From: Kitasatospora sp. NBC_00315
GTDB taxonomy: Bacteria > Actinomycetota > Actinomycetes > Streptomycetales > Streptomycetaceae
DNA: 64,000 nt
Assembly (NCBI RefSeq): GCF_041435095.1
Contig: NZ_CP108025.1
Span: 4,154,001-4,218,000 of the forward strand
Direction of reading: 5' to 3'
The position numbers were made by a program, and so were the translations under genes. Shown here piece after piece: positions 59,096-64,000 of the stretch. Each line of letters begins with the position of its first letter. Position 1 is the stretch's first letter. The notes below the pieces were generated by a model that saw only the letters and a list, made by a program, of their open reading frames with translations, did not search any database and was not told the origin of the DNA.

Positions 59096-60631
59096 GTGGG
59101 GACCGAGGTCAACCGTCGCTGGGAGTCCGGGACGCATGCGCACGGCGTCGGCGACCCCTTCGGCCAGGGTCCGCTGCCCTGGCTGCGCAGCCCCGACCAG
59201 TACGTGGCGGGCACCGGGGGAGCGGTGCCCTGGTACGTCTCGCTGGACGCGCCGGGCCAGCGGCAGCTCACCGGCCCGCGTCCCGGGGCGGTGGTCGGCG
59301 GCCCGGCCAACGCCGATGACGTCGTCCAGCAGATCAAGGGCTTCGCCTCGGCCGGAGTGGTCCGCCCGGGCGGGTCGGTGGACTTCCGGGTCACCGTCCA
59401 CCCGCCGCGCGAGTTCACCGTCGACGTCTACCGGATCGGCCACTACGCGGGCGACGGCGCCCACCACATGACCTCCAGCCCGCTGATCCCCGGTCTCGCG
59501 CAGCCCGCGCCGCTGGTGGCCGGCCGTACGGTCTCCTGCCACCACTGGTGGCAGTCCTGGCGGTTGCAGGTCCCCGTGCACTGGCGGCCGGGTGCGTACG
59601 TCGCGGTCCTCACCACCAGTGACAACCTGCACCGCAGTCACATCCCGTTCACCGTGCGCGACTTCGACCCGGTGCACACCGCCGACCTGCTGCTGGTGCT
59701 TCCGGACGTGACCTGGCAGGCCTACAACCTCTTCCCGGAGGACGGCCGGGCGGGCGCCAGCCTCTACCACGCCTGGGACGAGGGCGGTCGGCTGCTCGGG
59801 GAGCAGGAGGCGGCCGTCACCGTCTCCTTCGACCGCCCGCACGCCGGGGCGGGCCTGCCGCTGCACGTCGGCCACGCCTACGACTTCGTCCGCTGGGCCG
59901 AGCGCTACGGCTACGACCTCGCCTACGCCACCGCCACCGACCTGCACGCCGGCCTGGTCGACCCGGCCCGGCACCGCGCCCTGATCTTCCCCGGGCACGA
60001 CGAGTACTGGTCCGAGCCGATGCGCCGGGCGGCCGAGCGGGCCAGGGACGGCGGCACCTCGCTGGTCTTCCTCTCGGCCAACACCATGTACTGGCGGGTC
60101 GAGCTCTCGGCCGCGGCCTCCGGCGAGCCCCACCGGCTGCTCAACTGCCGCAAGCGGCAGAAGGTCCCGGCGGGCAGCGCGGCGGTCGGCGTCCCCGGCA
60201 GCCAGAGCGCGCTGTGGCGGGACGCGGCCGAGCCGGAGCAGCACCTGCTGGGCATCCAGTACGCCGGCCGGGTCGCCGCGCCCGTCCCGCTGGTCGCCCG
60301 CAACACCGCGCACTGGCTCTGGGACGGCACCGGTCTGCGCGAGGGGGACGAGCTGCCCGGCCTGGTGGCCGGGGAGGCGGACCGCTACTTCCCGAAGGTC
60401 GCGCTCCCCGAGCACACCGAGCGGGTGCTGCTCGCCCACTCGCCGTACCGGGACTCGGCCGGACGGGTGCGCCACCAGGAGACCTCGCTCTACCGGGCGC
60501 CGAGCGGCGCGTACGTGTTCGCCGCCGGAACGTTCGCCTGGTCGCCGGCCCTGGACCGGCCCGGCCACACCGACGAGCGGGTGCAGCGCGCGACCGCAAA
60601 TCTGTTGGATCGTCTGTGCAAGGAGGGCTGA
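59096..60631 (+). CDS. N,N-dimethylformamidase large-subunit-like protein
   Basis: This 511-residue protein resembles the C-terminal domain of the large (beta) subunit of dimethylformamidase. Distinctive stretches are VRPGGSVDFRVTVHPPREFTVDVYRIGHYAGDGA, TVSCHHWWQSWRLQVPVHWRPGAYVAVLTT, LLLVLPDVTWQAYNLFPEDGRAGASLYHAW and RALIFPGHDEYWSEPMRRAAERARDGGTSLVFLSANTMYWRVEL. The last carries the Tyr/Glu-type metal-site region of that family. No small subunit gene is nearby and there is no signal peptide, so amide hydrolysis is unproven. The GTG at 59096 follows GGGAGGGG; an upstream GTG at 59069 is possible. It lies 113 bp before purC. Confidence 0.83.
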   Translation: MGTEVNRRWESGTHAHGVGDPFGQGPLPWLRSPDQYVAGTGGAVPWYVSLDAPGQRQLTGPRPGAVVGGPANADDVVQQIKGFASAGVVRPGGSVDFRVTVHPPREFTVDVYRIGHYAGDGAHHMTSSPLIPGLAQPAPLVAGRTVSCHHWWQSWRLQVPVHWRPGAYVAVLTTSDNLHRSHIPFTVRDFDPVHTADLLLVLPDVTWQAYNLFPEDGRAGASLYHAWDEGGRLLGEQEAAVTVSFDRPHAGAGLPLHVGHAYDFVRWAERYGYDLAYATATDLHAGLVDPARHRALIFPGHDEYWSEPMRRAAERARDGGTSLVFLSANTMYWRVELSAAASGEPHRLLNCRKRQKVPAGSAAVGVPGSQSALWRDAAEPEQHLLGIQYAGRVAAPVPLVARNTAHWLWDGTGLREGDELPGLVAGEADRYFPKVALPEHTERVLLAHSPYRDSAGRVRHQETSLYRAPSGAYVFAAGTFAWSPALDRPGHTDERVQRATANLLDRLCKEG

Positions 60632-60744
60632 GGGGCCGGTCCCCTCGGGTGAACGCACAACGGGTCGCGTGAAAGACTCGGCCTCACCGACCTGCCCTTT
60701 CGTGCCCGCGTTACCGCGAACCACCCTTGAGGACTGAGACGACC

Positions 60745-61644
60745 GTGAGCGGATTTGTCACCAAGCCCGAGCCCGTCCAGGTGCCCGGCCTGATCCACCT
60801 GCACACCGGCAAGGTGCGTGATCTCTACCGCGCCGAGAACGGCGACCTGGTGATGGTCGCCAGCGACCGGACGTCGGCCTACGACTGGGTGCTCCCCAAC
60901 GAGATCCCCGACAAGGGCCGGATCCTCACCCAGCTCTCGATGTGGTGGTTCGAGCGGATCGCCGACATCGTCCCCAACCACGTGATCTCCACCGAGGTCC
61001 CGGCCGGTGCCCCGGCCGACTGGGCCGGCCGCACGATGATCTGCCGCAGCCTGGAGATGGCCCCGATCGAGTGCGTGGCGCGCGGCTACCTGACCGGCTC
61101 CGGCCTGCTGGAGTACCGCGCCGACCGGACGGTCTGCGGCATCGCGCTCCCCGAGGGCCTGGAGGACGGCTCCGAGCTGCCCGCCCCGATCTACACCCCC
61201 GCGCTCAAGGCCGAGGTCGGCGAGCACGACGAGAACGTCCCCTACGAGGAGACCGCCCGCCGGGTCGGCGCCGAGCTGGCGTCGCAGCTGCGCCGGACCA
61301 CGCTGGACGTCTACTCCCGGGCCCGGGACATCGCCCGTGCACGCGGCATCATCCTCGCGGACACGAAGTTCGAGTTCGGCCTGGCCGACGGCGAGCTGGT
61401 GATCGGCGACGAGGTGCTGACCCCGGACTCCTCCCGCTTCTGGCCGGCCGACGCGTGGGAGCCGGGCCGCGCGCAGCCGTCCTTCGACAAGCAGATCATC
61501 CGCGACTGGCTGACCTCCCCGGCCTCCGGCTGGGACCGTCACGGGGAACTCCCGCCGCCGGCGCTGCCCGCCGAGGTCGTCGACCGGGTCCGGGGCCGGT
61601 ACATCGAGGCGTACGAGCGGCTGACCGGTCTCGACTGGTCCTAG
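60745..61644 (+). CDS. purC: SAICAR synthase
   Basis: PurC joins aspartate to CAIR with ATP in purine synthesis. The 299-residue protein starts (V/M)SGFVTKPEPVQVPGLIHLHTGKVRDLY. It has VASDRTSAYDWVLPNEIPDKGRILTQLSMWWF, the signature RSLEMAPIECVARGYLTGSGLLEY, and LADTKFEFGLADGELVIGDEVLTPDSSRFWPADAW. It is the long, fungal-like form usual in actinobacteria. The GTG at 60745 was chosen over the TTG at 60727; GAGGA precedes it. The assignment is certain. Confidence 0.96.
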   Translation: MSGFVTKPEPVQVPGLIHLHTGKVRDLYRAENGDLVMVASDRTSAYDWVLPNEIPDKGRILTQLSMWWFERIADIVPNHVISTEVPAGAPADWAGRTMICRSLEMAPIECVARGYLTGSGLLEYRADRTVCGIALPEGLEDGSELPAPIYTPALKAEVGEHDENVPYEETARRVGAELASQLRRTTLDVYSRARDIARARGIILADTKFEFGLADGELVIGDEVLTPDSSRFWPADAWEPGRAQPSFDKQIIRDWLTSPASGWDRHGELPPPALPAEVVDRVRGRYIEAYERLTGLDWS

Positions 61645-61668
61645 GCGGCCGGGCCCGCGGCCGGCCGG

Positions 61669-62289
61669 TCAGATCCAGCCGTGCTCGCGGGCGATCCGCA
61701 CCGCCGCGTGGCGGTTCTCCGCGCCGAGCTTGGTGGCCGCGGCCGAGAGGTAGTTGCGGACGGTGCCCTGGGAGAGTGCCGCGCGCTCCGCGATCCCGGC
61801 GATCGAGGTGCCGTCCGCGGCCAGCTCCAGCACGTCCGTCTCGCGGGGCGTCAGCGGGCTCTCCCCGGCCGCGATCGCGTCGGCCGCCAGCTCGGGGTCG
61901 ACGTAGCGGCCGCCGGCCCGGACGGTCCGGATCAGGCCCGCCAGGTCGGCGGCCGAGACGGTCTTCGACAGGAAGCCCCGGACGCCGACCTCCAGGGCCC
62001 GCTTGAGGTAGCCGGGCCTGCCGTGACCGGTGACGATCATGGTTCGGCACTCCGGCAGCAGCCGGCGCAGCTCGGTGGCGACCTCGATACCGTCCAGCCC
62101 GGGCATCTGGAGGTCCAGGACGGCCACGTCGGGCCGGTGCGCCCGGGCCATCGCCAGCGCCTCCGGGCCGGAGGCGGCCTCGGCGACCACCACGAGGTCG
62201 TCCTCCAGGGCGAGCAGCGCGGCCAGCGCGCCCCGGATCAGGTGCTCGTCGTCGGCCAGCAGGACGCGGATGGGGCTGGGACCGGTCAT
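61669..62289 (-). CDS. NarL/DesR-type response regulator
   Basis: This 206-residue response regulator has a receiver domain (IRVLLADDEHLIRGALAALL, phospho-acceptor Asp in DVAVLDLQMPGLDG, Lys in FLSKTVSAADL). A LuxR-type DNA-binding domain follows (LTPRETDVLELAADGTSIAGIAERAALSQGTVRNYLSAAATKLGAENRHAAVRIA). Its start overlaps the stop of the histidine kinase gene by four bases (ATGA), so the pair is translationally coupled. The ABC-2 permease gene upstream of the kinase gene suggests that it controls an exporter, a common arrangement for DesR-like regulators. Confidence 0.93.
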   Translation of the reverse strand: MTGPSPIRVLLADDEHLIRGALAALLALEDDLVVVAEAASGPEALAMARAHRPDVAVLDLQMPGLDGIEVATELRRLLPECRTMIVTGHGRPGYLKRALEVGVRGFLSKTVSAADLAGLIRTVRAGGRYVDPELAADAIAAGESPLTPRETDVLELAADGTSIAGIAERAALSQGTVRNYLSAAATKLGAENRHAAVRIAREHGWI

Positions 62290-63599
62290 CGGGGCGTGTT
62301 CTCCAGAGGGCTCGGGTCGGTGGCGCCGGCCGGGCCGGCGGTGAGCGGGACGCTCGCGCGCAGCCGGAAGCCGCCGGGGGCCGCGGGCGGCAGGTCGAGT
62401 TCACCGCCGTGGGCGGCGAGTCGCTCGCGCAGCCCGTACAGGCCGGTGCCGGTGCTCTGCGCGGGGAGGGCGCCCGGGGCGGGGACGCCGTCGTTCTCCA
62501 GCTCCAGCACGGCTCTGCCGGCCGCGACCCGCAGCCGGACCGAGCAGTGCCCGGCCTCGCTGTGCCGCAGCACGTTGGTGGTGGCCTCCCGCAGGACCCA
62601 GCCGAGCACCGCCTGCACGGGCCCGGGGAGAGCGGCGGCCGCATCCTCGCCGAGGTCGATCCGGCACTCCACGCCGGCCGCCCGCAGCACCGCGCGGGCG
62701 CCGATCACCTCGGCCTTCAGATCGGCGGTGCGGTAGCCGCGGACCAGGTCGCGGACCTCGCGGTGGGACTCCTGGGCGATCCGCTGGACCTCGGTCATCT
62801 GGTCGGCGGCCTCGGGGCGGCCCCGCCGGGCGAGCTGGACGGCCAGCTCGCTCTTCAGCGCGATGGTGGTGAGGTTGCGGCCCATCACGTCGTGCAGGTC
62901 ACGGGAGAACCGCAGCCGCTCCTCGGCCACCGCCAGCCGGGACTGGGTCTCGCGGGCGGCGTCCAGCTCCCAGACCACCGAGAGCAGCCAGGCGAAGCTG
63001 CGGCAGCTCGCCCCGAGCAGCGGCAGGGCGACGGCGAGGCCGACGACCACTCCGGCGGTGGTGCCCGGGCCGGTGCCGGCCACCAGCAGCGGGAGGGCGA
63101 GCAGGGCGAGCCCGGCCAGGGCCTGCCGGACGGCGGTACGCACGGGACGCGCCACGCTCAGCGGCCCGAACCAGAGCACGAGCAGGCTGCCGGCCAGCGT
63201 GGCGCCGAGGGGCCCCCGCTCCCCGGCCGCGATCCCCCCGACGTACGCGCAGGTCAGAACGGAGGCCCAGCCGGCGATCAGGGCGGCGGCGCCGGTGACG
63301 GCGAGCCGGCGGTCGACGGCGCAGGGACGTCCGAGGTAGCGGTCCAGGGCGGCGCGGTGGCTCCGGACCGACAGCCCGGTCACGACGCAGTTCAGCAGGA
63401 ACAGCGCGACCGCGACCGCGCCGGACGGCCCGTGGCCCGCCGTGCCGGCCAGGGCGAGCAGGACGGCGAAGGGCTGGAGGAGGGACATCAGGTAGAGCGA
63501 CCAGCGCAGGTACAGCTCGCTGCGGTGCGGCTTGCCGAAGGCCCTCCACCGGCGTACCGGCGCCATGACGTCCACGTCCCGTGCTCCCCTCGCAGTCAT
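62286..63599 (-). CDS. DesK-type sensor histidine kinase
   Basis: This 437-residue sensor has about six membrane helices (from LYLRWSLYLMSLLQPFAVLLALAG to GVVVGLAVALPLLGASCRS). A HisKA_3 dimerisation domain follows with the phospho-acceptor His in RFSRDLHDVMGRNLTTIALKSELAV. The HATPase domain includes REATTNVLRHSEAGHCSVRL and GTGLYGLRERLAAHGGEL. It has no periplasmic sensor domain, so the membrane part probably senses, as in DesK. The ATG at 63599 follows GAGGG by seven bases; ATG at 63566 is an alternative. It forms an operon with the response regulator and probably with the permease. Confidence 0.92.
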   Translation of the reverse strand: MTARGARDVDVMAPVRRWRAFGKPHRSELYLRWSLYLMSLLQPFAVLLALAGTAGHGPSGAVAVALFLLNCVVTGLSVRSHRAALDRYLGRPCAVDRRLAVTGAAALIAGWASVLTCAYVGGIAAGERGPLGATLAGSLLVLWFGPLSVARPVRTAVRQALAGLALLALPLLVAGTGPGTTAGVVVGLAVALPLLGASCRSFAWLLSVVWELDAARETQSRLAVAEERLRFSRDLHDVMGRNLTTIALKSELAVQLARRGRPEAADQMTEVQRIAQESHREVRDLVRGYRTADLKAEVIGARAVLRAAGVECRIDLGEDAAAALPGPVQAVLGWVLREATTNVLRHSEAGHCSVRLRVAAGRAVLELENDGVPAPGALPAQSTGTGLYGLRERLAAHGGELDLPPAAPGGFRLRASVPLTAGPAGATDPSPLENTPR

Positions 63600-63649
63600 G
63601 ACCGTGCCCTCGGCCTTCCTATCAGCGGGGGAGCGCGGCGGGCCAGCCG

Positions 63650-64000
63650 TCAGCGCCGGGGCTCCCAGCGGAAGCGGCGGCGGGCGGCGGACACGGCGGC
63701 GGCGGTCCACAGGGCGCCCACCAGGAGGTGCGGCAGGGCCGCGCTCCAGCTGCCGGCGAAGTCCGTCGCGGCGGCCCGGCCGTCGGTGCCGAACCAGCCG
63801 AGGCGGATCAGCTCGAACGCCGGGGTGGTGGGCAGCAGCCGGCAGAGATCGGCGAGCCGGTCGGGCATCGCCGCGAGGGGGATGAGCAGGCCGGAGCCGA
63901 CCTGGGTCAGCAGCAGCACCGGCAGGGTGGTGATCCCCGAGGTCTCGACGGTCCTGGTGAAGGCGCTGGAGAGCGCGGCGAGCGCGATCAGCAGCACGAG
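63650..64000 (-). CDS. ABC-2-type transporter permease (partial, cut by window edge)
   Basis: This is the C-terminal part of a multi-helix permease that continues beyond base 64000. The visible segments are LLIALAALSSAFTRTVETSGITTLPVLLLTQVGSGLLIPLAAMPDRLADLCRLLPTTPAFELIRLGWFG and a last helix (LLVGALWTAAAVSAARRRFRW), typical of the ABC-2 family of drug or lipid exporters. It lies 50 bp upstream of the histidine kinase gene on the same strand. An ATPase gene is expected beyond the window but cannot be seen. The family is likely; the substrate is unknown. Confidence 0.85.
   Translation of the reverse strand, partial: LVLLIALAALSSAFTRTVETSGITTLPVLLLTQVGSGLLIPLAAMPDRLADLCRLLPTTPAFELIRLGWFGTDGRAAATDFAGSWSAALPHLLVGALWTAAAVSAARRRFRWEPRR

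Overview
The window is chromosomal DNA from a high-GC actinobacterium, almost certainly a Streptomycetaceae member (Streptomyces or Kitasatospora; the genus cannot be settled from this window). Reasons: GC-rich codon third positions, many GTG starts, a FemX-type peptidoglycan cross-bridge enzyme, a bacterial proteasome activator, mycothiol-dependent enzyme families, a LAXTG sortase substrate, an actinobacterial parS site, and the rpsF-ssb-rpsR-rplI-dnaB block that lies near oriC in streptomycetes.

Layout. 1-6.5 kb: cell-envelope genes (a bifunctional penicillin-binding protein cut by the window edge, a GT87-type membrane glycosyltransferase, and a minus-strand operon of FemX plus an alanine-racemase-like PLP protein). 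6.7-12.6 kb: ribosomal protein and replication block with a perfect parS between rpsF and ssb, a MATE exporter, a cluster of seven DnaA-box-like 9-mers, and dnaB. 12.6-17.7 kb: an accessory insert holding a small orphan gene and two nested insertion sequences. An ISAzo13-like element sits inside the istB gene of an IS21-family element, which itself interrupts a 63-codon reading frame; both keep terminal inverted repeats and target duplications. 18.2-22.6 kb: an MFS exporter, 1.3 kb without a gene (with 13-bp tandem repeats), and a secreted PKD/RLLDTR-repeat protein. 22.7-25.5 kb: manA, polyprenol-phosphate-mannose synthase and an HxlR regulator. 25.6-29.7 kb: azoreductase, MBL-fold hydrolase and molybdenum-cofactor genes (mobA-like, DUF6457, moeA). 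29.8-33.4 kb: a K+ channel/TrkA protein, a quinone oxidoreductase and an Ala/Pro-rich membrane-anchored protein.

33.7-43.8 kb: bacterial proteasome activator, two tandem Ser/Thr kinases, an APH-family phosphotransferase, a NarL-type response regulator, and the divergent branched-chain 2-oxoacid dehydrogenase operon (E1alpha-E1beta-E2). 43.9-54.7 kb: a LAXTG surface protein, BenE-type transporter, M64 metallopeptidase, MFS transporter, a Bro-N (phage antirepressor-like) gene with a palindromic leader, a mycothiol-dependent isomerase-family protein, a nitrilase-family amidohydrolase, a GntR regulator and a SLATT membrane protein. 55.3-64 kb: purD and purC flanking two conserved proteins of uncertain role, then a DesK/DesR-like two-component pair beside an ABC-2 permease cut by the window edge.

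Most of the window is ordinary core genome. The parts that deserve a second look are the DnaA-box cluster before dnaB, the parS site, the accessory insert after dnaB with its nested elements and flanking 14-bp inverted repeat, and several palindromes in promoter regions (bkd, Bro-N, azoreductase). No tRNA, rRNA, CRISPR array or complete prophage was seen. Nothing here qualifies on sequence alone as a wholly new defence or biosynthetic system.
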